Notes: generated from the letters alone by a model not told the origin. Positions 27,904-36,899 are shown, numbered from the stretch's first letter. The stretch: DNA of 64,000 nucleotides from an uncultured Treponema sp. (GCA_937885175.1 CAKZZO010000063.1:5584-69583); one strand, 5' to 3'. Translations and numbers: made by a program.

Positions 27904-28452
27904 ATGACTTGTGTCGTGCTGGGGCTGGGGTCAAACAAGTCTTGGCAGGGGCTTTCCAGTCTGGAAATACTTGCAAGTGCCGTCCGCGCCCTAAAGCCCC
28001 TGCTGCACGACATTACATGCTCATCGGTGTATGAGACTGCGCCCCTGTACGTGACAAATCAGCAGGCCTTCTGCAACATGGTTGTGGCGGGGTATGCCGA
28101 TGATTCCCTCAGTCCCCATGATTTACTGGTGCAGGTTCACAGGATTGAAGCTTCCCTGGGGCGTGACCGTAGTAAGGAAATCAGAAACGGTCCCCGTTCC
28201 ATTGATATTGATATTGAAATATTTGGAAGTGAAGCGATTCATTATTCCGATTCCAAAGATTCCATGAAAAACCTGGAGATTCCCCATCCCCGTCTTTCCG
28301 AGCGCGCTTTTGTTTTGATTCCTTTACTGGAGATTTTGGGAAAATCTGCCGATATTCTAGATAGCGCACCCTATGCTCAAATGCTCAGTGCGACAGGCAG
28401 CGACGGAGTTGTTAAAATTCTGGACGCTGAGACATTCGTAAAATCGGTATGA
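27904..28452 (+). CDS. folK: 2-amino-4-hydroxy-6-hydroxymethyldihydropteridine diphosphokinase
   Basis: This enzyme transfers pyrophosphate to hydroxymethyl-dihydropterin in folate synthesis. It has VLGLGSNKSWQGL at the N-terminus, VYETAPLYVTNQQAFCNMVV near 40, the signature GPRSIDIDIEIFG near 97 and IPHPRLSERAFVLIPLLEI near 125. Start ATG 27904 lies one base after the recA stop; an earlier in-frame ATG inside recA is rejected because the family starts at VVLGLGSN. The 182-residue length is normal. Confidence 0.93.
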   Translation: MTCVVLGLGSNKSWQGLSSLEILASAVRALKPLLHDITCSSVYETAPLYVTNQQAFCNMVVAGYADDSLSPHDLLVQVHRIEASLGRDRSKEIRNGPRSIDIDIEIFGSEAIHYSDSKDSMKNLEIPHPRLSERAFVLIPLLEILGKSADILDSAPYAQMLSATGSDGVVKILDAETFVKSV

Positions 28453-28470
28453 AACCCAAGGGGAAGGTCT

Positions 28471-29256
28471 ATGGAAGAACAGGGCCAGACAATTCAGACG
28501 GAAGCAGAGACAGAAAACGAAGCAGTGCAGCATGTAGGCCATCGTTACACGGCGGGAGAATTTGAGGGGCCGCTGGATTTACTGCTTACGCTTATCCGCG
28601 ACAATAAAATCAACATCTATGACATTCCTATTGCGGAAATCACCGAGCAGTTCCTGGAGTATCTGGATTATGCCGCAAGCATTGACTTGGGCGACCTGTC
28701 CGAGTTCTACAAAATGGCGGCCCAACTCCTGCGCATCAAGAGCAATATGATGCTTCCTGTTGAGGTTGCCGAAAATCTTGATTTTGACGATCCCCGAGAA
28801 GAACTGGTGGAAAAACTGATTGAATACCAGAAATTCAAGAAACTTTCCGCACTCATGGAAGAAAAGGAAGACGAAAACGAATGGAGTTTTGAGCGCAAGA
28901 AAATTCAGCGTGTGCTTCCCTTTGAGGAAGAAGACTTATGGGAGCGCGTGGACACCTGGGATTTGCTTCAGCAGATGCAAAAAATCTTCAGGACGATGAT
29001 TAGCACCTATTCCGATGCAAAAATCCTCGATATGTATGAAGAGGTGAGCGTAAACGAAAAAATTACGCTGATGAACGAATATCTTGATACAAAAGGCGAG
29101 TGCATGTTTACCGACTTGATTGTGCGCAAGGGAAATGAACTTGACGTTATCTGTGCTTTCATGGCAATTCTGGAAGCGGTAAAATTCAAACTGGCTACCA
29201 TCTTGCAAAACCGCATGTTCGGTGATATAAAGATTTGTAAATATCAGGCGGCGTAG
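28471..29256 (+). CDS. scpA: Segregation and condensation protein ScpA
   Basis: This is the kleisin subunit that bridges SMC heads and works with ScpB in chromosome compaction and segregation. It has the N-terminal FEGPLDLLLTLIRDNKINIYDIPIAEITEQFLEYL (residues about 31-65), LAQ-type core LSEFYKMAAQLLRIKSNMMLP, and the C-terminal winged-helix ICAFMAILEAVKFKLATILQ. The 261 residues fit. scpB follows by 9 bases. Confidence 0.95.
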   Translation: MEEQGQTIQTEAETENEAVQHVGHRYTAGEFEGPLDLLLTLIRDNKINIYDIPIAEITEQFLEYLDYAASIDLGDLSEFYKMAAQLLRIKSNMMLPVEVAENLDFDDPREELVEKLIEYQKFKKLSALMEEKEDENEWSFERKKIQRVLPFEEEDLWERVDTWDLLQQMQKIFRTMISTYSDAKILDMYEEVSVNEKITLMNEYLDTKGECMFTDLIVRKGNELDVICAFMAILEAVKFKLATILQNRMFGDIKICKYQAA

Positions 29257-29265
29257 GGAAATACG

Positions 29266-29811
29266 ATGGATTTGAATCTGGAAAAGGAAACGGCACTGGT
29301 CGAAACGGTTTTGTTTTTGGAAAGTGAGCCGGTTACCCTTGAAAACATTGCGACAATCTCCCAACTGGCAAAAGATGTGGTGGAGAAATGTCTTGAGGCT
29401 CTTAAAGAAAAATATACTGCAGAAAACTCTGGTCTGGAACTGGCCATGATTACCGGCGGCTGGACGCTTGTTCCCAAAAAAGAATTCTGGGAAGAACTCA
29501 AGGAACGCTACGGCAACAAAAATGAAGGTCGGCTTTCCCGCTCTGCAATGGAAGTGCTCTCAATTATTGCCTACAAGCAGCCTATAACCCGTGCAGAAAT
29601 TGAAGCCCTGCGTGGCGTTTCTCCAGATAACATGATTCGTCTTTTGATTGACCGTCAGCTGATAAAGGAAGTGGGCAAAAAAGATGCGCCTGGTCGTCCT
29701 ACCTTGTTCGGCACCACAAAAGAATTCCTCAAATTCTTCCGCCTGAACTCAATCTCCGAGTTGCCCCAGCTGGAAGATACCGAAAACGAGAGGTTTGAAC
29801 TTGCCCGCTAA
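29266..29811 (+). CDS. scpB: Segregation and condensation protein ScpB
   Basis: This is the winged-helix dimer partner of ScpA. It has LVETVLFLESEPVTLENIA at the start, LSRSAMEVLSIIAYKQPITRAEIEALRGVSPDNMIRLLIDRQLIKEVGKKDAPGRP in the middle and TKEFLKFFRLNSISELP near the end, all family hallmarks. Its 3' end overlaps the next gene by 17 bases. Confidence 0.95.
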   Translation: MDLNLEKETALVETVLFLESEPVTLENIATISQLAKDVVEKCLEALKEKYTAENSGLELAMITGGWTLVPKKEFWEELKERYGNKNEGRLSRSAMEVLSIIAYKQPITRAEIEALRGVSPDNMIRLLIDRQLIKEVGKKDAPGRPTLFGTTKEFLKFFRLNSISELPQLEDTENERFELAR

Positions 29812-30565
29812 CGAATCTTTCCCAAGTATCCGCCTGCAAGCCTATCTTGCTCATTGTGGCCTTGCCAGCCGACGTGCAAGCGAAAAAATTATCCTTGATG
29901 GGCGCGTTACGGTAAACGGTCAGGTGGTGACTGCATTGGGGACGAAAGTTTCTGAAACAGACAGGGTGTGTGTGGACGGAAAGCCCCTTGCCCTTGAAGA
30001 AACAAAACGCTATGTGCTTTTGAATAAACCTGCCGGCTATGTGTGCAGCCAGTCCGATGAAAAGGGCAGGCAGGTTGCCGTAGACTTGCTTAAACCCACG
30101 TATGCGGAGCGGCTCTACAATGTGGGGCGGCTTGATATGTTCAGTCGGGGGGCGATTATCTTTACCAACGACGGAGATTTTGCTGCCCGCCTCAGTCATC
30201 CCAGTGCAGAAATTGAGAAAGAATATATTGTAGAAACAAGTTATCCCTTGCCGGAAGGCCTTGCGGAACAATTTGTAAAGGGCGTTCGCGTGGAAGGCAT
30301 TTTCTACAAGGCTTTCCGCGCCGAAAAGATGAACAGCCACCGCATGCGTGTCGTCCTCATTGAAGGCAAAAACCGTGAAATTCGCAAGGTGTTTGAAAAT
30401 GCCGGTGCGTCAATCCGCAGTCTGGAACGTGTCCGTATCGGGAACGTCAATCTGGATGGCCTTCGCACGGGAGAATTCAGGGAACTGACTCAGGCAGATG
30501 TAAAGGGGCTTTTAGCCTTGTGCAAAAATAAAGAAAATGCAGATAAACAGGAGAACAAAATATGA
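29795..30565 (+). CDS. RsuA/RluB-family pseudouridine synthase
   Basis: This enzyme converts a specific rRNA uridine to pseudouridine. An S4 RNA-binding domain (RLQAYLAHCGLASRRASEKI, about 12-60) is followed by the synthase domain with LLNKPAGYVCS near 70 and GRLDMFSRGAIIFTNDGDFA near 110, where Asp is catalytic. The start is TTG 29795 with GAGAGG just upstream, inside scpB. The usual GRLDxxTxG motif reads GRLDMFSRG. RluB is the likeliest subfamily from its neighbourhood with scpAB and cmk, but RluE/F/RsuA cannot be excluded. Confidence 0.88.
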   Translation: MNLPANESFPSIRLQAYLAHCGLASRRASEKIILDGRVTVNGQVVTALGTKVSETDRVCVDGKPLALEETKRYVLLNKPAGYVCSQSDEKGRQVAVDLLKPTYAERLYNVGRLDMFSRGAIIFTNDGDFAARLSHPSAEIEKEYIVETSYPLPEGLAEQFVKGVRVEGIFYKAFRAEKMNSHRMRVVLIEGKNREIRKVFENAGASIRSLERVRIGNVNLDGLRTGEFRELTQADVKGLLALCKNKENADKQENKI

Positions 30566-32922
30566 TTATCGCCATTGATGGTCCTGCAGGAACGGGAAAA
30601 TCTACAATCGCTTCAATTATTGCAAAAAAACTGGGCATAACCTACTTGAACAGCGGCAGTTTTTACCGAGCCCTGACCCTTGCCCTGAACGGCACGGACA
30701 TTCCGCTTACCGATGAAGAAAAGGTCATTGAATTCTGCAAGCAGCAGAAACTTGCATATGTGAACAGCCGTCTGCTTTTGAACGGCACGGATGTGGAAGA
30801 CCGCCTGCATGAAGATGAAGTGAGTAAGCGTGTTGCTCCTGTTTCGGCCATCGTGCCTGTCCGCCATCTGGTGAACGACCGTATGCGGGAAATCACCAAA
30901 AGCCTTTCAATCATTTGCGAGGGACGGGATATGACTACGGTGGTCTTTCCCCATGCCGAATACAAGTTCTACCTTGACGCTTCGATTGACGTGCAGGCAC
31001 AGCGCAGGTTTGATCAGGGTGTTTCCAACATGACTTTGGAAGAAATCAAGGAAGCAATCAAAAAACGGGATGAAATTGACCGCAATAAAAAAGAAGGTGC
31101 TTTAAAACGTGCGCCTGACGCTACATATATTGATACTTCCACCTTGACGATTGAGCAAGTTTGTGAGATAATTATTAATAAAATTCACAATAAAGGGTCT
31201 ACTATGGAACAGATGGAAGTGGAAAAGGATGAAACTCAGGACTCCAAGAGTGCAATCCAGACACAATTAGAAGAATCTCTCAAGGGTCTTAAGGAACTGG
31301 AAGACGGACAGCTCATTGACAGTACCGTTATCGCAGTGACGGACGAACTTGTGTTTGTTGACATCGGATACAAGTCAGAGGGAAAGATTCCCGTTCAGGA
31401 GTTCGCAGGCAATCTGCCGAAAGTCGGTGATGTGGTCACAGTCGTTCTCGTAAAAAAGGACGGACGCAATGGTCCCGAGATTTCAAAATCCCGCGCTGAT
31501 TCAAAACAGCTGTGGAAGGACTTGCGCAAGGCATTCGACGAAAAACAGGTCGTTGAAGGCGTAATCGAAAAAGAAGTGAAGGGTGGTTTTGATGTAAACC
31601 TCGGCGGAGACATACATGCATTCCTGCCGATTAGCCAGTCAGACAGCCAGAAGGTAGATAATCCTTCAAAACTCCTTGGCATGAAGGCTCAGTTCTACAT
31701 TGAACGCCTGTATTCAGATAATAAGGCAAATGTGGTTGTAAACCGCAGAAAGTATCTTGAAGAATCAATCAACGCAAACCGCGACAAATTCTTTGAGAAT
31801 ACACAGATTGGTGACACCGTAAAAGGTACGGTCAAGAGTTTCACCAGTTTTGGTGCATTCATTGACTTGGGTGGCTTTGACGGTCTCTTGCATATCAATG
31901 ATATGAGCTGGGGGCACGTAACTCGTCCCAAGGACTTTGTTAAGAAAGGTCAGGAATACGAACTGAAAGTAATCCGCCTTGATCCCGCAGAAAAAAGAAT
32001 CAATCTTTCGCTCAAGCACTTCTCAGAAGATCCCTGGGTACATTTTGAAGAAAAATACCACGTCGAGGACATTGTTGAAGGCAAGGTAACCAAGCTGACT
32101 GACTTTGGTGCATTCATCGAACTGGAAGAAGGTATTGAAGGGCTGGCACACATCTCTGAGTTCAGCTGGACAAAGAAAATCAACAAGCCGGGCGACATGG
32201 TCAAAATCGGTGACACCGTAAAGTGTATGATTTTGGGCTATGACATTCAGGCTGGTCGTGTTTCACTGGGATTGAAGCAGGTAACGGAAAATCCCTGGGA
32301 TACAATTGCAGAAAAATATCCTGTCGGTACCAAGGTAACTGGCAAGGTTGTAAAACTGACTGGAACCGGTGCATTCGTGCAGTTGGAAGAAGGCATTGAC
32401 GGTTTCCTTCATGCAGAAGACATTTCATGGACAAAGAAGGTTAAGCATCCTGGCAGTGAACTTTCAGAAGGTCAGGAAGTTGAGGTTGTCGTTCTTGAAG
32501 TGGATGCAGAAAGCCGCAGAATCCGCGTCGGCATGAAGCAAGTGACTGACAATCCCTGGGAAAAGTTTGCCGCTGACTACAAGGTCGGTTCAACACTGGA
32601 AGGTGAAATTACTTCAATCACTGAATTTGGTGTTTTTGTAAAGGCTCCCGATGGCATTGAAGGTCTGGTCAACAAGGCAAACCTGAGCGATGAAAAGGAT
32701 GTTCCTTTTGAAGAGGCTGTCAAAAAATACAATGTTGGTGACAAAATCAACGTGTATGTTGTTGACGTGAACGTGGCAAAAGAAAAGGTTGCCTTCTCCG
32801 TAAAGGAATACAAGAAAGCACAGGCACGCAAAGAGATTTTCCAGTATATGTCATCTTCTGCAAATGATGATGACGGCGCTTATACTCTTGGTGACATGCT
32901 GAAGAGCCAGAAGAATAACTAA
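30562..32922 (+). CDS. Cytidylate kinase-ribosomal protein S1 fusion
   Basis: Residues 1-215 are cytidylate kinase: P-loop IDGPAGTGKSTIA, YLNSGSFYRALTLAL near 31, and CEGRDMTTVVFP near 116. Residues about 235-786 are ribosomal protein S1 with six OB-fold S1 domains; the last four share the GxVKxxTxFGAFxxLxxGxxGLxHxxxxSW pattern. Treponema pallidum has the same arrangement, so the fusion is a lineage trait. An internal ATG at 31204 (MEQMEVEKDE) starts exactly at the S1 part and could yield a free S1 protein, but its upstream sequence (AAAGGGTCTACT) is only a fair ribosome site. It overlaps the pseudouridine synthase gene by four bases. Confidence 0.93.
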   Translation: MIIAIDGPAGTGKSTIASIIAKKLGITYLNSGSFYRALTLALNGTDIPLTDEEKVIEFCKQQKLAYVNSRLLLNGTDVEDRLHEDEVSKRVAPVSAIVPVRHLVNDRMREITKSLSIICEGRDMTTVVFPHAEYKFYLDASIDVQAQRRFDQGVSNMTLEEIKEAIKKRDEIDRNKKEGALKRAPDATYIDTSTLTIEQVCEIIINKIHNKGSTMEQMEVEKDETQDSKSAIQTQLEESLKGLKELEDGQLIDSTVIAVTDELVFVDIGYKSEGKIPVQEFAGNLPKVGDVVTVVLVKKDGRNGPEISKSRADSKQLWKDLRKAFDEKQVVEGVIEKEVKGGFDVNLGGDIHAFLPISQSDSQKVDNPSKLLGMKAQFYIERLYSDNKANVVVNRRKYLEESINANRDKFFENTQIGDTVKGTVKSFTSFGAFIDLGGFDGLLHINDMSWGHVTRPKDFVKKGQEYELKVIRLDPAEKRINLSLKHFSEDPWVHFEEKYHVEDIVEGKVTKLTDFGAFIELEEGIEGLAHISEFSWTKKINKPGDMVKIGDTVKCMILGYDIQAGRVSLGLKQVTENPWDTIAEKYPVGTKVTGKVVKLTGTGAFVQLEEGIDGFLHAEDISWTKKVKHPGSELSEGQEVEVVVLEVDAESRRIRVGMKQVTDNPWEKFAADYKVGSTLEGEITSITEFGVFVKAPDGIEGLVNKANLSDEKDVPFEEAVKKYNVGDKINVYVVDVNVAKEKVAFSVKEYKKAQARKEIFQYMSSSANDDDGAYTLGDMLKSQKNN

Positions 32923-32945
32923 AAACATTTTGATGAGTGTTGGCA

Positions 32946-34067
32946 ATGACTGGTGCAATAGATTTTGCTACATTACAGACGCTCATCGAAATGTATGCTC
33001 GGATTAATTCGAGTAACTCTGATGAAGACGCATTGATGGCTCTTGTTTTGGAGTCGGCAATGCGTCTTATTCATTGTGAGTCATCCTCCCTGTTTTTGTT
33101 AAAAAGTCCTGTGATTGTGGATTTGCTTCACGTGCTTGAAGAAGTGGCAAAAACAAATTCATCTGTCCTCATCACGGGCGAAAGTGGAGTGGGCAAGGAA
33201 CTCTTTGCAGAGCAACTGCACCTCAAAAGTTCCCGCGCTAATAAGCCTTTTATTCGTGTGAACTGTGCCTCGCTTTCGGCTTCCCTTTTGGAGCGTGTAC
33301 TTTTTGGACACGTTACGGACGCCCCTTCCCAGGGGCTTGCTGAGCATGAAGGTTGCCTTGAGGCGGCAGACGGCGGTACCCTCTTTTTGGATGAGATTGG
33401 CGAGCTGCCTTTGAATCTACAGGCAAAACTGCTCCGTGTGATGCAGGAGCACGCTTTTGAGCGGATTGCTTCCGGCAAAACGATAGCGGTGGACGTTCGT
33501 GTTCTTGCATCTACAAGCAGGGATTTGGAAAAGATGACCTCAGAGGGGACCTTTAGAAGTGACCTTTTCTACCGACTGAATGTGCTTCCCTTGCATGTAC
33601 CGCCCCTTCGTGAACGAACAGATGATATTGAGCCTTTGGCATCATTCTTCCTGAAGAAATACAGCGTTGAGACAAAAAAGAATTTTACGGGTTTTTCCGC
33701 CCAGGCCATGCGTCGGCTTTACGATTATTACTGGCCGGGAAATATCCGCGAACTGAAAAATTCTGTGGAAAGGGCCTGCCTTTTGGGTAGACCGCCAGTC
33801 ATTCAGGTGGAGGATTTGCATCTTGCGTCTACGCCTGCCAGCCTCGCATCTGCAAGAGACGATGATTCGTTTGATGTGCTGGCTGACGAGACCCTTGATT
33901 CTTCAAGCGGTGACCGCACGCTAAAGACCGCCCTCACAAAGTTTAAGACTGCCTATGTAAAACGGATCTTAAAGGAGACCTCCTGGAATCAGACAGAGGC
34001 AGGAAAAATATTGGGAATCCAGCGTACCTATGTCTCCCGCTTGCTGAACGAGTTGCACATACGGTAA
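32946..34067 (+). CDS. Sigma-54-activator-like AAA+ regulator with degenerate GAFTGA loop
   Basis: This is a bacterial enhancer-binding-protein-like regulator. Residues about 5-48 are the beginning of a GAF domain (LQTLIEMYARINSSNSDEDALMALVLESAMRLIHCESSSLFLL), cut short before the AAA+ part. The AAA+ domain has Walker A GESGVGKE near 78, ADGGTLFLDEIGELPLNLQAKLLRVMQE near 142 and FRSDLFYRLNVLPLHVPPLRER near 203. A Fis-type helix-turn-helix ends the protein (WNQTEAGKILGIQRTYVSRLL). The sigma-54 contact loop, normally GAFTGA after FGH, reads FGHVTDAPSQG here. ATG 32946 is preferred; GTG 32937 is possible. It may be a non-sigma-54 regulator. Confidence 0.85.
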   Translation: MTGAIDFATLQTLIEMYARINSSNSDEDALMALVLESAMRLIHCESSSLFLLKSPVIVDLLHVLEEVAKTNSSVLITGESGVGKELFAEQLHLKSSRANKPFIRVNCASLSASLLERVLFGHVTDAPSQGLAEHEGCLEAADGGTLFLDEIGELPLNLQAKLLRVMQEHAFERIASGKTIAVDVRVLASTSRDLEKMTSEGTFRSDLFYRLNVLPLHVPPLRERTDDIEPLASFFLKKYSVETKKNFTGFSAQAMRRLYDYYWPGNIRELKNSVERACLLGRPPVIQVEDLHLASTPASLASARDDDSFDVLADETLDSSSGDRTLKTALTKFKTAYVKRILKETSWNQTEAGKILGIQRTYVSRLLNELHIR

Positions 34068-34081
34068 AAATTTGCTATAAT
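34053..34081 (+). promoter_or_regulatory. Promoter of the membrane TPR gene
   Basis: TTGCAC (34053-34058), 17 bases, then TATAAT (34076-34081). The leader is about 35 bases, with AGGGG before ATG 34123. Confidence 0.65.
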
Positions 34082-34122
34082 ATGTGTCACGTTACTATTA
34101 AAAGTATAGGGGTTTATAAAAA

Positions 34123-34803
34123 ATGGCAGAAAAATTCAATAAAGAAGAAACAACCGCAGAAAAACTTGACTCATTTTTGACAAGAAATCGTGCTCCGCTT
34201 TTAACCTGCGCACTGGTGGCTATTGTGTCTGTTGTCGTAGTGCTGGCAGTCGTTGTAATCGGCGGTAAGTCTACGGAAAAAGGCCTGACTCAGGTTGATT
34301 CCATTTATTACACGCTTACAAAAGACGGTGCTTCTCTGGAAGGAGATGCCCTTACCGCACGTCAGGACGCTGCGCTTGAACAGCTTGCAGGGCTGACTGG
34401 AAAGGGTGGCATTGTAGGAGTTCGCGCCAATATGTTGGTGGCAGACTTGTACTATCAGAAAAAGCAGTATGCAGAAGCAAAGGACGCCTATCTGAAGGCC
34501 GCTTCTGCCAAGAAGAATGCTTATACCGCTCCGCTGGCATATTTTAATGCCGCCACTTGTTTTGAAAACCTGGGTGATTTGGACGGTGCTCTTGCAAATT
34601 ACAAACTGGCTTCCGAGGCAAAAGGCTTTCTGCTTGTGGATCATGCACTCTTTAGCCTTGGCCGCCTGAATGAGGCAAAGCAGGATTTCAAGGCCGCTCA
34701 GGATGCCTATAGCAAGCTGACTGATACGCACCCCGACAGCGAATGGGCAGATTTGGCAAAGTCCCGCCTTATCGCTTTGAAGGCTGCAGGAAATATCGAG
34801 TAG
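34123..34803 (+). CDS. Membrane-anchored TPR protein, YfgM-like
   Basis: This is a 226-residue protein with one transmembrane segment near residues 28-47 (TCALVAIVSVVVVLAVVVI) and TPR units filling about 95-215 (LVADLYYQKKQYAEAKDAYLKAA, YFNAATCFENLGDLDGALANYKLA, SLGRLNEAKQDFKAAQDAY). The topology (short cytoplasmic N-terminus, periplasmic TPR) resembles YfgM, the translocon-associated protein, but that assignment is tentative. It has its own promoter. Confidence 0.75.
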   Translation: MAEKFNKEETTAEKLDSFLTRNRAPLLTCALVAIVSVVVVLAVVVIGGKSTEKGLTQVDSIYYTLTKDGASLEGDALTARQDAALEQLAGLTGKGGIVGVRANMLVADLYYQKKQYAEAKDAYLKAASAKKNAYTAPLAYFNAATCFENLGDLDGALANYKLASEAKGFLLVDHALFSLGRLNEAKQDFKAAQDAYSKLTDTHPDSEWADLAKSRLIALKAAGNIE

Positions 34804-34842
34804 TCGGCGGTAACCTTACCGTAAAAAAGCGTTTTTATACAT

Positions 34843-35739
34843 ATGAAAGGCACCAAGAAACTGCAGAAACAAAATATACTGATTTTTTTCTTCTGTATGT
34901 TCGGGTGCTTTTTTTGTTGTGGCTGCGGTCTGGAAACCATCGTCATTGTGCAGCCGCCGATAACGAGTAATGGTTCTTCGCTCTATTCCACAACCGATCC
35001 TTTGAGCTGGTTTTGTGATTTTGTTACGGAAGAAGAAAAAAATGACAGTCTTCCGGGAGCAGACTTTATCGGTACCGAAGTCTACTATCGCATCTATAAA
35101 AACTATTCGACGCTTTCTTCTCACAAAAGTGGCATTTCACAAATAAATACAACGACAAATACAACTGCTGCGGCAACACGCCTTATTGAAACCTATAAGT
35201 ATCAGCCGCTTGGTATGTATCCAGAGCAGAGCCGTGCAGTCTTTGCTTACAATAGGGGGTCCAATACCCGAGTCTACTTCCGTCTCAAAACGGTCAAGGA
35301 CAGTACGGGTATTGGCTATCGGGCTGCAATTTCTCGTCCCTATGGCGAAAAGACCGCGCGCTATTACGGATATGATGATATGAATGGGCTGATATTTTAT
35401 GATTATGATAAAGCCGCTGACTCCTGGACTACTGGTGATGCCCCCCCAGTGCCTGTTGACTACAAGGATTTGCGGCTCGTAGTTCCTTATCGCACGATAT
35501 CTGTCGGTGTCCGTTCCTTCGATTTCTTTGACGATAATGAGACGAAAAATACGATTAACGTGGAGCCTGTGGAGGGTGACATTGACTATGAATATTCCTC
35601 CACCTTTACAGCGGATTATGATAATACCTATTTTGTACAGTTGTATGCGGTAGGTGTTGCTCTGGATACGAATACTTGTGCAAATACCTATAGCCTTGTG
35701 CTTGATTTAGGCACGATTCCCATTCAAAAAGGTAAGTAA
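34843..35739 (+). CDS. Lipoprotein of unknown function
   Basis: The 298 residues start with a Cys-rich signal region (ILIFFFCMFGCFFCCGCG), in which one of the cysteines near residues 25-29 is the likely lipidation site. The mature part is polar and beta-rich with a Thr/Asn-rich stretch (about 105-112) and no recognised domain. It follows the TPR gene by 39 bases and ends before a strong terminator. Confidence 0.65.
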   Translation: MKGTKKLQKQNILIFFFCMFGCFFCCGCGLETIVIVQPPITSNGSSLYSTTDPLSWFCDFVTEEEKNDSLPGADFIGTEVYYRIYKNYSTLSSHKSGISQINTTTNTTAAATRLIETYKYQPLGMYPEQSRAVFAYNRGSNTRVYFRLKTVKDSTGIGYRAAISRPYGEKTARYYGYDDMNGLIFYDYDKAADSWTTGDAPPVPVDYKDLRLVVPYRTISVGVRSFDFFDDNETKNTINVEPVEGDIDYEYSSTFTADYDNTYFVQLYAVGVALDTNTCANTYSLVLDLGTIPIQKGK

Positions 35740-35799
35740 CGCCAGGGGAGATGAAGCAGAAGGACGACGAAACTAAAGGCGGCAGCTCTCATTGCCGTC

Positions 35800-35838
35800 G
35801 AATTTAAAAAAAACGCTGTACGCGGTTTTTTTAAATTC
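35800..35838. terminator. Bidirectional terminator next to the distal attachment repeat
   Basis: A 17-bp stem (35800-35816 with 35822-35838, one mismatch) has a CGC/GCG core flanked by eight A and seven T, so it can stop transcription from either side. An outer pair, GGCGGCAG (35778-35785) and CTGCCGCC (35856-35863), encloses it. It lies directly beyond the tRNA-Arg 3'-end copy and probably was the original tRNA terminator. Confidence 0.75.
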
Positions 35839-35839
35839 A

Positions 35840-35856
35840 TGACCCATGGGCGAGTC
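35840..35856. repeat. Distal attachment-site repeat
   Basis: 17-bp copy of the tRNA-Arg 3' end, next to the terminator hairpin. It fits the displaced original tRNA end. The bases on either side differ from the other copy. Confidence 0.75.
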
Positions 35857-36587
35857 TGCCGCCGATTTCGCAGGGAGATACGCTGACCGTCACAAAGGCG
35901 GCAACGCTCCAGAAAGAAACCCAGCCAAAAAAGCACTTCACCAACGCAAGCGTCCTTTCGCTCATGGAAAACCCGAAAGGCGAAACTGAGCATACGGAGA
36001 AACTCGCAGGATTGGGAACGCCAGCCACCCGTGCGGAAATCATCGAATCACTCAAACGGCGAAACTATATCAAACAGGAAAAACAGAGCCTCGTCATCAC
36101 CGAACTCGGTACGTTCCTCATCGAAACGATACTGGAAGTGCCCGAACTGAAAAAACTCATCGCAATCAGCACGACGACCGCATGGGAACAGCAACTGCAA
36201 GATTCCCCCGCATCGTTCCTGAGCGGCATAACATCATTCACGCGGGAGGAAGTGCCGAAAATGCGCGTCACCCGTGAATGGCAGCCGAAGGACTTGGGCG
36301 CATGCCCGCTCTGCAGCAAAGGGAAGGTCTTTGAAGGCAAAAAAGCCTATTTCTGCTCCGAGTACAAGAGCGGCTGCAAGTTTATCATCTGGAAGTCCAT
36401 GAACGGTGCGAACATAACGCCCGCCGACGCAACGCTGCTCGCAAGCGGCAAACAGACCAGACCGAAGAAGATGACGAGCAAGGCGGGCAAGGAATTCACC
36501 GCGCGCCTTTCCTACAGCACCGCCGAAAACAAAGTGACGTTCGCGTTCGATAAAGCGCAAAAACGTGCAACGTTGTACACTTTTTAG
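35850..36587 (+). pseudogene. topB: DNA topoisomerase III (TopB) C-terminal fragment
   Basis: The remaining frame starts inside the attachment repeat (ASLPPISQGDTLTVTK) and continues through HFTNASVLSLMENPKGE, the signature GTPATRAEIIESLKRRNYI near 36015-36072, and a C-terminal zinc-ribbon-like part (CPLCSKGKVFEGKKAYFCS...GCKF). It corresponds to about the last third of TopB. The catalytic tyrosine and toprim domain are absent, so it cannot be an active topoisomerase. ATG 35964 could make a 207-residue product. TopB of this type is typical cargo of plasmids and conjugative elements. Confidence 0.85.
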
Positions 36588-36606
36588 CATCTGTAACTAT
36601 TTTTAG

Positions 36607-36635
36607 TTGCAAATTATTTATATTGGAGGTATACT
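36607..36635 (+). promoter_or_regulatory. hicA promoter
   Basis: TTGCAA (36607-36612), 17 bases, then TATACT (36630-36635), six bases before ATG 36642. GGAGG at 36625-36629 lies inside the promoter and is 12 bases from the ATG, a long spacing that only a transcript starting further upstream could use. Confidence 0.55.
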
Positions 36636-36641
36636 CAAAGC

Positions 36642-36899
36642 ATGGGGAAGAAAGAAAAACTAATAGCACGGCTCAAAACAAGACCAAAGGATTTTACCTT
36701 TGACGAAGCCGAGACATTGCTAGGCTATCTCTCATACTCACGGTCAAACAAAGGAAAAACAAGCGGGGCAAGAGTGATTTTCGCCAGTTCCGAAAATCAT
36801 GCGCCGATATTGCTCCATAAGCCGCACCCAAACAACGAACTAAAGGGCTACCAAATAAGCCAACTGCTGCAAACGCTGGAACAGGAGGAACTGATATGA
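36642..36899 (+). CDS. hicA: HicA-family mRNA-interferase toxin
   Basis: This 85-residue protein belongs to the HicA toxin family, which has a dsRBD-like fold and cleaves mRNA. It has KLIARLKTRPKDFTFDEAETLLG at the N-terminus, KTSGARVIFASSENHAPILLHKPHP in the middle and KGYQISQLLQTLEQEELI at the end. The His in the first part of the middle motif and the HKPHP segment are the likely active and structural residues. Its stop overlaps the start of hicB by four bases (ATGA), the usual toxin-first arrangement. It sits inside the tRNA-Arg element, which it may stabilise. Confidence 0.88.
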   Translation: MGKKEKLIARLKTRPKDFTFDEAETLLGYLSYSRSNKGKTSGARVIFASSENHAPILLHKPHPNNELKGYQISQLLQTLEQEELI

